A DNA stretch of 48,237 nucleotides from a virus, in IMG/VR virus record IMGVR_UViG_3300043410_000321, positions 1 through 48,237 of that record; one strand, given 5' to 3'. This document shows, piece by piece, positions 25,301 to 35,697 of this stretch. Position 1 is the first letter of the stretch. Each line of letters begins with the position of its first letter. Made by a program: the position numbers and the translations under genes. Below the pieces are notes generated by a model. That model did not search any database, had not been told where the DNA came from, and saw nothing but the letters and a program-made list of their open reading frames with translations.

Positions 25301-28300
25301 CAAGGTCATGATGGTAGCCAAATGCTTGCTTACGGTACTTATGGTGAAAATGGTGTTGCGGATTATCGTGATGGCTTGTTGGTTGAATTGGAAAAGAGAA
25401 TTTATAACAACATCAAGGTTGCATACGATACAACTATCTTTGACATTGCTGAAATCATTCCTGGTTACAATAGATCAACTGGCTATTCATTGGAAGAGTT
25501 TAACCAAGTGTTGGCTCCAAACTTTTACGAATGGGTTGGGTTTGCTGGGGTTGACTTCACAAAACCATTGAGCTACGATAGATCAAATCCGTTTACTTTT
25601 AACTACGGTGGCAACTATGCGCCTGATGGATCAGCAGTACCTGCGTACTGGAGAGGCATCTATCGTTGGATGCTTGATACTGATCGTCCACATCTTTGCC
25701 CATGGGAAATGCTTGGCTTCACTGAGGAACCAAGTTGGTGGACTCAAGTTTATGGACCATATCCATGGACAAGTGACAACTTAGTAATGTGGACAGACTT
25801 GGCAAACGGCGTCGTTAGAGAGCCAGGGGTGCCTGCTGTAAAACGTCCTAAGTATGCAAGACCTATTTTACACACTCGTGTTCCAGTGGACAGTCAAGGT
25901 GATATAATTAGTCCATTGAACTCTGGTATGACTGTTGGTTCCACAAAGCAGAGTGTTGACAATAACTACGTATTTGGTGATATTAGTCCAGTTGAAAATG
26001 CTTGGAGAAGAAGCAGTTACTATCCTTTCAGCGTACTAATTACATCAATGTTATTAACTCCAGCCAAAACATTTGGTTTGGCATTGGATCGTTCAAGAGT
26101 TACTCGTAATTTAGCTGGACAGCTAGTTTATGCTGACACTGGGCTGCGTTTAAGCCCAAGTGACATTGTGTTACCAAGTGTGTCATCAAGCACATCTCGT
26201 GTACAAACTGCGGGTATTGTTAACTATGTTGTTGACTATATCATGAACTATATCTTTAGTAACAATATGGCCTCATATAACAGTTACTTGAGCGATATGC
26301 AGTCATTGACACCACAATTGAGTTATAGACTTGGTGCATTTACTAACAAGGGCCAGTTCAATTTATTATTGGAATCTAAGACACCAGTAAGTACTGGTAA
26401 TGTTTTCATTCCACAAGAAGACTTTAGTATCTTTTTAAACAAATCTAGTGCTTTGCAAAAGTTAACATACAGTGGTATGGTTATTACAAAACTTTCAACT
26501 GGATTTGAGGTTAAAGGTTATAGCACTACCACACCTTACTTTAAGTACTACAACTATACACAATCGGGCAGCACTTTAAATGTTGGTGGTATTTCAGCAT
26601 CATACACTACTTGGACTCCAGGAAGTTACTATACAGCTGGAGACTTTGTAAAGAATGGTAATTCGTTCTATAGTGTGAAGGTTTCACATACTGCAACTGA
26701 CTTCACCGCTGAGTACTATTCAAAGCTACCATCTCTTCCAATTGTTGGTGGTGTTAATGTAACAATGCGTACAGCTTGGGATAGAAAGACTGTGATGTCA
26801 GCACCATACGGCATCACATTTAGAACAGCGCAAGAGGTTTACGATTTTATTATTGGGTACAGTGAGTACTTGAAGGATCAAGGCTTTGTATTTGATAACT
26901 TCAATGTTAAATTGAACAGCGTAACTAACTGGGAAACTAGTGCTAAAGAGTTCTTATTCTGGACCACACAAAACTGGGCTAGCGGTAAGGATAAGTGGAA
27001 AGATTGGGAACCAGGTGTTGATGTTGCGTATGCATCTATTGTTCGTTACAATGGTGATTATTACAGTGCTGCTTACAATATTCCTGCTTCAGATGTATTT
27101 GAAGAAGACAAATACCACCGTCTTGATGGATTAAGCAAGGATGGTAACAGCGTTATTAGTTTAAGTCCAGCAGCTGGCGGAGTTGTATTCAATACTAAGC
27201 ACACCGTTGTTGACAATGTAAGCAATCCATTCAACGATTATGAAATTTTTAAAGTAGATGGTACTGCTATCAAGCCTGTTGATCTAAACTCATACAGAGA
27301 AGGCAACACTGTATCTTACACAACATCAAATGGTGAAGGCATCTACAGTGCAAGCTTCTACTTGCTACAAAATGAACACGTTGTAGTTATTAATAACACA
27401 ACAATTTTCAACGATACAATCTACAGTCCAGCTACTGGATACAGACAAGAGCGTATGAGAATATCTGGATACGTAACCACAGATTGGTACGGTGGATTGG
27501 ATATTCCTGGCTTCGTCTTTGACTCAGCAGTTGTGGATAGCTGGCAAGCATGGCAAGATTATACCACTGGCGACATTGTAAATCATCAAGGATTCTATTA
27601 TAGTGCAAATGAGTTCATTGCAGGTGCGTCTGAATTTACAGCAACACAGTGGAATCGTTTAGAGAAGCGACCAACAAGCAAAGTTATTCCTAACTGGACT
27701 AACTTGGCAACTCAGTTCACTGAGATTTATGACCTTGATTCAGATAGTTTTGACTCTGCACAACAAGTTGCAGCGCAGCATTTGATTGGTTACCAAAAGC
27801 GTCAGTACTTGGAAAATATTATCCAGGATGATGTTAGTGAATTTAAATTCTTCCAGGGTATGATCCGTGAGAAGGGTACACAAAACGTATTGGACAAATT
27901 ATTCAATCCGTTAACTTCTGATAAAGTAGAGAGCTTAACCTTCTATGAAGAGTGGGCAATTCGTGTTGGACAATATGGTGCAACTGAATCGTTTGATAAC
28001 ATCGAAGTGGTGCTGGACGAGGGTGCATTTAGAAACAATCCACAGGGCATCGTGTTTACACCTGATGTTGATAAGACATTGAGTACGTTCCTAATTCAAC
28101 AAACTACGAATGACGTTTACTTGAAGCCACTTGGGTATGATTCAAAACCGTTCCCAGCACTCAAGTCTTATAATCCATACTTGCGTCCAGCTGGATACGT
28201 ACATATGGTTGACGTGGCAGTACGTTTGGGATATTTGTCAGAAATTTTAAGTCAAGATGTTACACAGTTTGCTGATGGCGACTATGTATGGTGCTCATTT

Positions 28301-31300
28301 GAAGCCCCACCAACTTACTGGAATGTATACCGTTTCACAAATACGTCTTATGTTGTGGACACCATCAGTGATGCAGACAATGTGTTAACTATTGTGGCAA
28401 CTACTGCTATGACATATTCAGTTGGTGATTACATTGGTATTACTAATATTGATGGCGTTACTGGTTTCTACCAAGTAGCAACTATTGATACAACTAACGT
28501 TACTGACGATACTATCACAATTAATTCAACAACTGCATCAGTTCCGATGAACTTCAGTGGGCAAGCAGGGGTGGTATTGAGTCGTTTCACTGTTCAACGT
28601 GTATCAAACGTTGATGCATTGGACGTAATTGCTGCACCAGTAAATGGTGAACTACTATGGACTGATGACAACGGTCAAGGTGCTTGGAACGTATGGAAAT
28701 ACTCTCCAATCTATTCAGTAGAATCACTAATCAACAGAGATACTGCAACTGAACACAGATATGGAACAATAGTTGCAATGAATAATGACACTAGTTTGTC
28801 AGCAACAGTTAACCTTGGTGGCCAAGTTATCACTCGTGAACGAATTGGTATTGCAATGCCTTGGGTAGTCCGTCAAACGATCCAACCGCCATTCCTTGCC
28901 CACCTTGAATACACTGTTGATGTAAATGCTAATAACAGAGTACCAACAGCAATTGCATTCAGTCCTGATAATACTTGGATGGCAGTTGGATTGCCATTAG
29001 CAAGCCACGTCTCAACAATTCCAAACAATGGATATTACACACAAGTAAGCCCAGATGGCACTAACTCGTCATTATCAGAGCAAGGTGTTGTATCAATTTA
29101 TAAGAAAGATATTAACAACGTTTATACAATTGTTGATACTATTGTTAGCCCATCACCAGCAGCTAATGAACACTTTGGTATGTCGTTGGCGTTTGCTGAC
29201 AATGTATTGTTAGTTGGTGCTGCTGATAAAGTATACACTATTGCATACACAACTGTTGTTCACGTAACAACATCGTACAACCCAGTTGGTAGCTCAAATG
29301 CTGACGTTGTTGTTGGATCAACTGCTGGTATTAGTGTTGGTATGTATGTACAAGGCACTGGCTTTGAAGATGGCCAGCACGTCATTAATATTGTGGACGG
29401 AACCCTATTGCAGTTAAGCGGAAGCCCAACAGCTACACCGTCTAACACATTGCAATTTGTTTCAACACAATGGGGTTATGGATTAACAGTTTACACTGGC
29501 TCTTCTGGATTTGGTAGAGAAATTAAAGTAAGCAGAGACTTGACTACTGTCCTTATTGCGGATGACACATCATACAATTTATATCATGAAACAAGTAATA
29601 CTGAATTCCAAACAGTTGTTGGCAGTTCAGTAGACATTTCAGCCAATTGTGAATACTTGGCAGTATCGTCAGGTACTGCTGTTGCAGTTTATGCGTACAA
29701 TGGTACAACTTATACTCATATTCAAGATTTAACTGGTAAACATTTGGATAACGATGGTAACTTTGGTAGCAAAGTGGCCTTTATGAATGGTTACACATCA
29801 TTGATTGTCTACAATAAAGGCGCTACTGGCAATACAATTCAAACGTATGATAGATACTTAACCAAGTGGGTCTTCAGTGAGTCAATTACAACAACGAGCG
29901 TTGTTGGTGACTACGGCTTTGCAGTTGGCACAGATCAAATTCTTTTCACTGATGTTAGTGGTAATGAAGACTCTGGAACACTACGTTTAGCTAAGAAGGC
30001 ACGTGGTACATCTGCTTGGTCAGTAATTCATGAGCAATTACCGATTGTTGATATTGCAAAGATCAAGAAAGTATTCTTGTATAACAGAAAACTTGGTGAG
30101 TTAGTAACATACGTCGATGTTATTGACCCAGCACAGGGTAAGATCCCAGGCATTGCTGATGAAGAAATCAAGTACAAGACATTCTATGATCCAGCAACAT
30201 ACTCTACTGGCAATTCTAACACAGTAACAGTTAATGCCAACTCTTATTGGTCAAAAGATCAAGTTGGATCACTGTGGTGGGATTTAAGAACAGCGAAATT
30301 TATTGATAGTTACTTTGATGATCCTGTTTACAGAACAAATACATGGAACATGTTAGCGACTGGTGCTTCAATTGACATTTACGAATGGGTTGAATCATCA
30401 ATGTTGCCTGCTGCGTGGGACGCCCAAGCAGACACTCCAGAAGGAACAGCCCTTGGTATTAGCGGCACAACATTGTATGGTAATGCATCATATAGCGTTC
30501 GTCAACGTTATGACAATATTAGTAAGAGTGTTAAGAACACTTATTACTATTGGGTCAAGAACAAGAACATTGTACCTACGGTGCCAACTCGTCACGTAAG
30601 TGCTAAACAAGTTTCTAATTTAATCAGTAATCCAAGGGGTCAAGGATATGTTTACATGTCAATGACTGGTATTGACTCGTTTAGTTTAACTAACGTAAAG
30701 CAATACTTGCAGGATGAAGATGTTGTCTTGTCAATTGAATACTGGTTAGGTGACAAAGTTGACCAAAATATTCACAGCCAATGGAAGATGATCAGTAATG
30801 ATCCTATTGTTGTATTACCTACTACTATTGAACAGAAATGGATTGATAGTTTGTGTGGTGCTGACAACCAAGGTAAGTCAGTTCCTGATATGCGTCAACC
30901 AGTTAAACTGCGTTACGGTATTGAGAACAGACCACGCCAAAGCATGTTTGTGAATAGAATTGAAGCATTGAAGGAATACATTGAGAGCGTAAACGCTATC
31001 TTAATTGATACCCAAACTGTTGAGAACTATGACATTAGCGCACTTGACGGATACGATGCAGCGCCATCAACTGTATCAGGCATGTACGACTTAACTTTAG
31101 ATACCTATGCAGAGCTATCATTAATTAATGCTAACTCTTATAAAGTTCCAACGTTGGAACCAGTTGTATCTGCTAACGGTAAAATTGAAAGTGTTAACGT
31201 CATTGATGGTGGTAAGGGGTACATCTATGCACCACCAGTTGTTGTAACAGGTGAGGGCATAAATGCCAAATTGACAACAACAATTGATGCAAGTGGACAA

Positions 31301-34300
31301 ATTATTGCAGTTAATGTGTTAAATGGTGGGGAAGGTTACATCCAAAGTACTACAGCGACTACTGTTAGAACTTATGCTGCTCTTGTAAAGAGTGATGAGC
31401 AAGCCAACGGTAACTGGAGTATCTATTCATTCTCTCCATCAACAAGTATTTGGTCTAAGATCATGACACAGGCGTATGATGTTAGAAGATATTGGTCGTA
31501 TGCTGACTGGTATGCAACTGGATACAACCAGTTTAGCGCACCTGACTTCTCTGTCAATACACTTGTTGAGCTAAATGGACTAAGTGCATCTGTTGGTGAG
31601 CTCGTAAAAGTAATTACTACTAACCGTGGCGGTTGGATGTTGTTGTACAAGTACGCAAACTCAACGGCTGTTGATTGGACACAGTCATATACTGTAGTTG
31701 GTCTCCAAAATGGTACTATCCAGTTGAGTAAGGAACTTTATAGTTTTGAAACAACGTCAGTTGGTTACGATGCAAGCACGTATGATGGTGAAGTTTATGA
31801 CGTTGTTGCATCAACTGAGTTGAGAATCATCCTTAACACGATGAAGGACAAAGTTTTAGTTGGTACATTGAAGCAAACATACTTAGATTTATTCCTTGCT
31901 AGTGTTCGTTACGCACATAGTGAGCAAGTTTACTTGGATTGGGCGTTTAAAACTAGTTTCGTGAGAGCAACTCACTTAACTGGTGAGCTTGATCAACCAG
32001 TTACATATCCAGTTGACAATTTAGCAAACTTTGAAGACTATATTGCTGAAGTTAAGCCATATAGAACACAAATTCGTGAATACATTAGTAACCACAGCAA
32101 GATGGATGCAAGTCCTGCGGCAGTTACTGACTTTGACTTGCAGCCAGTGTACGAAAACGGTCAAGTTGTTGCAGTTGACTCATATTTGATGGGTGATGAG
32201 GTAGTTGTGTACAATCCAGCTATCCAAACTTATCCATGGAAGTTTTGGTCTGACAACGTTGGCTTTAAGATCACTGAGTTACGCATTGTAAATGGTGGTT
32301 CTGGTTACACTAGCGCACCAACTGTTACAATTACTAGTGGTAGTGGCACTGGTGCTACAGCTAAAGCATACGTTGCAAACGGAAAAGTTACTCGTTTAGT
32401 ATTAGTAACACAAGGTTCGGGATATTTAACAGCGCCAACAATCAATTTTGATGGCGGGGTTGCTGTTGGTGGTACTGATGCAAGAGCAATTGCAGTTATT
32501 GGTGATGGTGTTGTAAGATCGAACTTGATTAAGATGAAGTTTGACCGTTTAACACAAACATACTTCATTACTGATTTGTCACAGGTTGAAACACTTCCAG
32601 TGGAAACTGTGACAGGCAACAGAAAGCAATTCCCACTTGTATGGGGTCCTGATGTACGCATTGGGCAAGCTTCTGTTACGATTGATAGTGTTCCAGTGCT
32701 TCGTGACACATATAAGTTGGCGATTGTTAAGTCGTCTAAGCTAGGATACACTAGTTATAGTGGATCAATCACATTTGACACTGCTCCATCTGAGGGTTCA
32801 ACAGTTATTGTTACATACCTAAAAGATATTTCGTTATTAAACGCTGCGGATCGTATTCAGTACTACTATAACCCTATGTCTGGACAACTTGGTAAAGATT
32901 TGTCACAGTTAATGACTGGAATTGACTACGGTGGTGTACAAGTTAACGGATTGGGATTTGAAATCAGTGGTGGATGGGGTAACCGTCCATATGGTGCTGA
33001 AGGATGGGACGTTTACGATAAGACATTCACTGATTATATCGAAACTGCTGGCGATGGACAACATAGTTTCACATTGAACTATGTTCCTGTTGCAGGCACT
33101 GAGCTAAACTTCTACATTACACCAGTTGGTGGTGCTTCTATTCGTTTAGATGACGTAAACTTTGGTACACCAGAACAAACAAATACTAACGCAGTGATGG
33201 CTAGTGTTGTTGCTGATGGTATTACAAATACATACACATTGCCAAATACATTAACAGTGAACTCTGGAGATGTAGTTGTTATACGTCAAAGTACAAGCGA
33301 TGGATCAATTAAGCCACAAGAAACAGACTACGATACTATTGTAACTGGTGGAGATTTGGCATATAGCACAGCAACTGGTATTGCGCCAGAGGATATCGTG
33401 CTTGATGGCGATGGTTTTAACACTACAACAAGCAGTCCAGCACCTGAAGAGGTAGTTCCTGGGCAAGTTGTTGACGCAGTTGCTATTAAGGTGTTTGATA
33501 GACCAAGTTCTGGTGCTGCAAACGTCAAGATTGACAACCATTTCGCAGATGGTATCTCTTCATCTTACAAGATAACACAACAGCCTAACACTCCATCAGC
33601 AGTTATTGTAAAACGAGGAAGTACTATCCTTACAATGACTGATGATTTTACTGTTGATTACGAGAATAATTTAGTAAATCTAGTGGTTGTTCCAACGTTG
33701 GATACTCTAGTTAGTATCTTTAGTGTAAGTTTCAGCGGTAGCAACTTGTTAGACCTTGATTATTTCATCGGTGACGGTGTTACAACTGAGTTTATTACTA
33801 GAGCACCGTACTTAACATCATTCACAACTGATGTTTACTTAGATGGTGATGCAGCAACGCCTGTGTCATTCAAGACAGACAGTACATACGCACTGGCAAA
33901 CGTTGTTGGATTTAGATTTGACACTGCACCAGCAGTTGGCCAAATTGTAAACTATGTTGTTGTTAGTGGTAACCAACCAACATTTACTATTACTAGAACT
34001 GAAAGAGTTGCTACTGATGGGTCATTAACATACGATTTACAATATCCAATTGGAAAATCGCTATTAAACGAATCAAATATGATTGTTCGTGCTGACCAAC
34101 ACATCTTACGAGCACCAAATAGCTCATATTATACAATTGGTGGCAATAGACTAACATACTTTGTTGACCAAGCTAAGGTTCAAGCCAATACTGCACGTAT
34201 TACTGATATCGTTGTATTAGCTGATGGTAACGAACTAACACTTGGCGTAGATTACACGGTTGATTTAAGTGGATTATCTATTAAATTAACACGTACTGTA

Positions 34301-35695
34301 TACAAACTCTACACTGGTAAAGCATTGTCTATCAACGTTTTAACAGATGCAGAGTACAGCTACAATGCGTCAACTGGCCAAATTACATTTACAAATGCGT
34401 ATACTAGCGGCAATGTTGTTGAAGTGTTTAGCTCTTATAGACATGACAGCTTAGATATCCAAAGAACGGAGATTAATGCAACTGATACGTTGGGATTAAC
34501 ACCTGATACTGCTGACTTCTATACATACAAGGGTATGTTTGGTGGTAAGATTATGTTGGATAGAGTTGTTAACGATGACAATTACATTTGGGTCACTAGA
34601 AACGGTACATTATTAACACCAAGCGTTGATTATAAGTTACTTGATGACCATCAGAGCATTTTGATGGCACAGAGTTCTGAAATTAATGACGTAATAGGTT
34701 TAATTACATTTGGTACAAACGTGTTGCCAGCAGGTATTGCTTACATGCAATTCAAGGATATGTTAAACCGTGTCACATACAAGCGTTTAAATGCCAACAA
34801 GCAAACTCGCTTAGTAAAAGACTCATTTATTGGTGATACATCAATTGAAGTTGAAGATGCAAGTATCCTTGGTACACCAAACCCTCTTGCAAACCGTCCA
34901 GGTGTTGTTGAGATCCGTGGTGAAAGAATTGAATACTTTGCAATAAACGGAAATACAATTTCTCAATTGCGTAGAGGAACAATGGGCACAGGATCACCAA
35001 CTAGACACAGAGCTGGCTCTTATGTTCAAGATATTGGTGGATCTGAGACTATTCCGTATTTTGATACAACTACAACTGATCAAATTACAATAACAAGTTC
35101 ATCAACCGTTGTTGATTTAACATTTACCCCTGCATCTATTGATGAGATTGAAGTATTTGTTGGTGGATACGATGATGTAACGGTTTGGGAAGCAGGCGCA
35201 ACCTATTCTGCAGGTAAGATTGTTAGAGTTGGTACATATACATACAAGTGTACATTAACACATGTCAGCGCAAGCACATTTACTCTTGACTCTGATAACT
35301 GGACATTCTTTGTTGGTAACATTCGCTTGAAGAAAGCACCGTATAAGATGTTTAACGTGAATGTTTCACCTGATAGTCCAGCTGGCGATGTTGATTTCCC
35401 TGCAGACTTCTCATTAGTTCTTGATGTTGATGGCAACCCAACAGCACAGCTTCAATTAACAAACAGCTTGGGTATTGGAACTATTGTTACAGTAGTCAAG
35501 CGTACAGGTATTGCCTGGGATAGTGCAATAAATATCCAATACGACGACACCAAAGTTGCTAGATTCTTAAAAGAGCAACCTGGTACATGGTACACTGACG
35601 GCCGTCAAGTTGCAATTGGTGAAGAACCATTCACGCTAGATAGCACAATCGCTACATTTGATAGTGATACTAACACATTTGATCGAGGAAATTAA
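22328..35695 (+). CDS. Giant baseplate/tail structural protein (gp7-position), 4455 aa
   Basis: One uninterrupted frame of 4455 codons, 28 percent of the window. It follows gp6 where T4 has gp7 (1032 aa). The N-terminus (LLPKFYQTSANKKFLQSTID; YSWDPHIDWDKFVNFQNYYW near 130) looks like large wedge-associated proteins of cyano- and pelagimyophages. Visible modules: CBM5/12-like or fibre-like WTPGSYYTAGDFVKNGN (about 1428), WQAWQDYTTGDIV (1738) and WEAGATYSAGKIV (4286); a propeller-like stretch with FSPDNTWMAVG (about 2205-2530); two NGGxGYxxAP beta-helix repeats (about 2956 and 3317); and APEDIVLDGDGF near 3686. It is probably a wedge protein enlarged by fibre-like domains that bind the host surface. 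Translation is coupled to gp6 by TAATG. Confidence 0.7.
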   Translation: MADKINPTGNSGLSSNLLPKFYQTSANKKFLQSTIDQLFQPGEVRKATGFIGRQNAKAATGKDLYVTAVDSTRQNYQLEPGLTITDHFGNIKFFKDYQDYINQIGVFGGNVTNHSRLNEQEFYSWDPHIDWDKFVNFQNYYWMPYGPDVIDVHGQGVAITSTYTVDLVLSGNDNAFVFTPDGLTYNPILKLYRGHTYVFEINSPGNPFSFKTVRSAGATNRYVSSDLSAQGVEQGTVTFTVPSDAPSVLFYQSDTDVNVGGTIEIYDVTEATYLDVEKDILGKKSYVLENGTPLSNGMQISFSGKVTPAQYATGNYYVEGVGTAIKLIPTSVLEVIGPYTVSENIQFDYLPFDSSPFDGATGYAAIADYITINRASIDHNPWSRYNRWVHKDVIAASAAYNGNNVSLDQTVRATRPIIEFEADLKLFNLGSKAIADVDLVDNFTTDVFSTIEGSIGYNIDGVELVSGYRVLFTADTDPLVANKVFEVQMLTINGVDQLHLIERESPVIDTVALIRRGKKNQSAMYWYTGATWQKGQQKTNVNQPPMFDIVDEAGYSYGDISVYNGSAFKGTSIFEYKVGTGVNDSVLGFPLTYKNVSNIGDIVFNFTLATDTFQYKEIITILTKNIDIGYLVSHDYAGNLKHVNGWQKATATTTQAAIRVYNNAKTNNFDVDIFDDIQDLDDLIVRVYVNGIRLSSAAWQLQTGVVYKQVVLNTDIATTDILTIRAFAAQSINEKGYYEIPINLQNNPLNDAINNFTLGEVSDHVNSILDNSPNFTGSFPGASNLRDLGNVTSLGTKFVQHSGPLSLGIYHITSEDNNIVNAIKRSRDDYNSFKRTFIAVAENLGVDADPEVMIELVLQKMNLNKPKTSPYYLSDMVPYGAKIVTNLTVADSRIKTYPLTTPFTLTTLSNKAVGVYLNGVQLVHGRDYTFDAQGFITVTATIAIGDTIATYEYDSTDGCFMPATPSKLGLWPKYEPMLYLDTTLVTHRWMIQGHDGSQMLAYGTYGENGVADYRDGLLVELEKRIYNNIKVAYDTTIFDIAEIIPGYNRSTGYSLEEFNQVLAPNFYEWVGFAGVDFTKPLSYDRSNPFTFNYGGNYAPDGSAVPAYWRGIYRWMLDTDRPHLCPWEMLGFTEEPSWWTQVYGPYPWTSDNLVMWTDLANGVVREPGVPAVKRPKYARPILHTRVPVDSQGDIISPLNSGMTVGSTKQSVDNNYVFGDISPVENAWRRSSYYPFSVLITSMLLTPAKTFGLALDRSRVTRNLAGQLVYADTGLRLSPSDIVLPSVSSSTSRVQTAGIVNYVVDYIMNYIFSNNMASYNSYLSDMQSLTPQLSYRLGAFTNKGQFNLLLESKTPVSTGNVFIPQEDFSIFLNKSSALQKLTYSGMVITKLSTGFEVKGYSTTTPYFKYYNYTQSGSTLNVGGISASYTTWTPGSYYTAGDFVKNGNSFYSVKVSHTATDFTAEYYSKLPSLPIVGGVNVTMRTAWDRKTVMSAPYGITFRTAQEVYDFIIGYSEYLKDQGFVFDNFNVKLNSVTNWETSAKEFLFWTTQNWASGKDKWKDWEPGVDVAYASIVRYNGDYYSAAYNIPASDVFEEDKYHRLDGLSKDGNSVISLSPAAGGVVFNTKHTVVDNVSNPFNDYEIFKVDGTAIKPVDLNSYREGNTVSYTTSNGEGIYSASFYLLQNEHVVVINNTTIFNDTIYSPATGYRQERMRISGYVTTDWYGGLDIPGFVFDSAVVDSWQAWQDYTTGDIVNHQGFYYSANEFIAGASEFTATQWNRLEKRPTSKVIPNWTNLATQFTEIYDLDSDSFDSAQQVAAQHLIGYQKRQYLENIIQDDVSEFKFFQGMIREKGTQNVLDKLFNPLTSDKVESLTFYEEWAIRVGQYGATESFDNIEVVLDEGAFRNNPQGIVFTPDVDKTLSTFLIQQTTNDVYLKPLGYDSKPFPALKSYNPYLRPAGYVHMVDVAVRLGYLSEILSQDVTQFADGDYVWCSFEAPPTYWNVYRFTNTSYVVDTISDADNVLTIVATTAMTYSVGDYIGITNIDGVTGFYQVATIDTTNVTDDTITINSTTASVPMNFSGQAGVVLSRFTVQRVSNVDALDVIAAPVNGELLWTDDNGQGAWNVWKYSPIYSVESLINRDTATEHRYGTIVAMNNDTSLSATVNLGGQVITRERIGIAMPWVVRQTIQPPFLAHLEYTVDVNANNRVPTAIAFSPDNTWMAVGLPLASHVSTIPNNGYYTQVSPDGTNSSLSEQGVVSIYKKDINNVYTIVDTIVSPSPAANEHFGMSLAFADNVLLVGAADKVYTIAYTTVVHVTTSYNPVGSSNADVVVGSTAGISVGMYVQGTGFEDGQHVINIVDGTLLQLSGSPTATPSNTLQFVSTQWGYGLTVYTGSSGFGREIKVSRDLTTVLIADDTSYNLYHETSNTEFQTVVGSSVDISANCEYLAVSSGTAVAVYAYNGTTYTHIQDLTGKHLDNDGNFGSKVAFMNGYTSLIVYNKGATGNTIQTYDRYLTKWVFSESITTTSVVGDYGFAVGTDQILFTDVSGNEDSGTLRLAKKARGTSAWSVIHEQLPIVDIAKIKKVFLYNRKLGELVTYVDVIDPAQGKIPGIADEEIKYKTFYDPATYSTGNSNTVTVNANSYWSKDQVGSLWWDLRTAKFIDSYFDDPVYRTNTWNMLATGASIDIYEWVESSMLPAAWDAQADTPEGTALGISGTTLYGNASYSVRQRYDNISKSVKNTYYYWVKNKNIVPTVPTRHVSAKQVSNLISNPRGQGYVYMSMTGIDSFSLTNVKQYLQDEDVVLSIEYWLGDKVDQNIHSQWKMISNDPIVVLPTTIEQKWIDSLCGADNQGKSVPDMRQPVKLRYGIENRPRQSMFVNRIEALKEYIESVNAILIDTQTVENYDISALDGYDAAPSTVSGMYDLTLDTYAELSLINANSYKVPTLEPVVSANGKIESVNVIDGGKGYIYAPPVVVTGEGINAKLTTTIDASGQIIAVNVLNGGEGYIQSTTATTVRTYAALVKSDEQANGNWSIYSFSPSTSIWSKIMTQAYDVRRYWSYADWYATGYNQFSAPDFSVNTLVELNGLSASVGELVKVITTNRGGWMLLYKYANSTAVDWTQSYTVVGLQNGTIQLSKELYSFETTSVGYDASTYDGEVYDVVASTELRIILNTMKDKVLVGTLKQTYLDLFLASVRYAHSEQVYLDWAFKTSFVRATHLTGELDQPVTYPVDNLANFEDYIAEVKPYRTQIREYISNHSKMDASPAAVTDFDLQPVYENGQVVAVDSYLMGDEVVVYNPAIQTYPWKFWSDNVGFKITELRIVNGGSGYTSAPTVTITSGSGTGATAKAYVANGKVTRLVLVTQGSGYLTAPTINFDGGVAVGGTDARAIAVIGDGVVRSNLIKMKFDRLTQTYFITDLSQVETLPVETVTGNRKQFPLVWGPDVRIGQASVTIDSVPVLRDTYKLAIVKSSKLGYTSYSGSITFDTAPSEGSTVIVTYLKDISLLNAADRIQYYYNPMSGQLGKDLSQLMTGIDYGGVQVNGLGFEISGGWGNRPYGAEGWDVYDKTFTDYIETAGDGQHSFTLNYVPVAGTELNFYITPVGGASIRLDDVNFGTPEQTNTNAVMASVVADGITNTYTLPNTLTVNSGDVVVIRQSTSDGSIKPQETDYDTIVTGGDLAYSTATGIAPEDIVLDGDGFNTTTSSPAPEEVVPGQVVDAVAIKVFDRPSSGAANVKIDNHFADGISSSYKITQQPNTPSAVIVKRGSTILTMTDDFTVDYENNLVNLVVVPTLDTLVSIFSVSFSGSNLLDLDYFIGDGVTTEFITRAPYLTSFTTDVYLDGDAATPVSFKTDSTYALANVVGFRFDTAPAVGQIVNYVVVSGNQPTFTITRTERVATDGSLTYDLQYPIGKSLLNESNMIVRADQHILRAPNSSYYTIGGNRLTYFVDQAKVQANTARITDIVVLADGNELTLGVDYTVDLSGLSIKLTRTVYKLYTGKALSINVLTDAEYSYNASTGQITFTNAYTSGNVVEVFSSYRHDSLDIQRTEINATDTLGLTPDTADFYTYKGMFGGKIMLDRVVNDDNYIWVTRNGTLLTPSVDYKLLDDHQSILMAQSSEINDVIGLITFGTNVLPAGIAYMQFKDMLNRVTYKRLNANKQTRLVKDSFIGDTSIEVEDASILGTPNPLANRPGVVEIRGERIEYFAINGNTISQLRRGTMGTGSPTRHRAGSYVQDIGGSETIPYFDTTTTDQITITSSSTVVDLTFTPASIDEIEVFVGGYDDVTVWEAGATYSAGKIVRVGTYTYKCTLTHVSASTFTLDSDNWTFFVGNIRLKKAPYKMFNVNVSPDSPAGDVDFPADFSLVLDVDGNPTAQLQLTNSLGIGTIVTVVKRTGIAWDSAINIQYDDTKVARFLKEQPGTWYTDGRQVAIGEEPFTLDSTIATFDSDTNTFDRGN

Positions 35696-35697
35696 AA

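Noticed and set aside
31190-32480. Direct DNA repeat in the giant gene around the NGGxGY modules
   Set aside because: The similarity is at the protein pattern level; I see no long nucleotide identity, so it is a domain repeat and not a recombination repeat.
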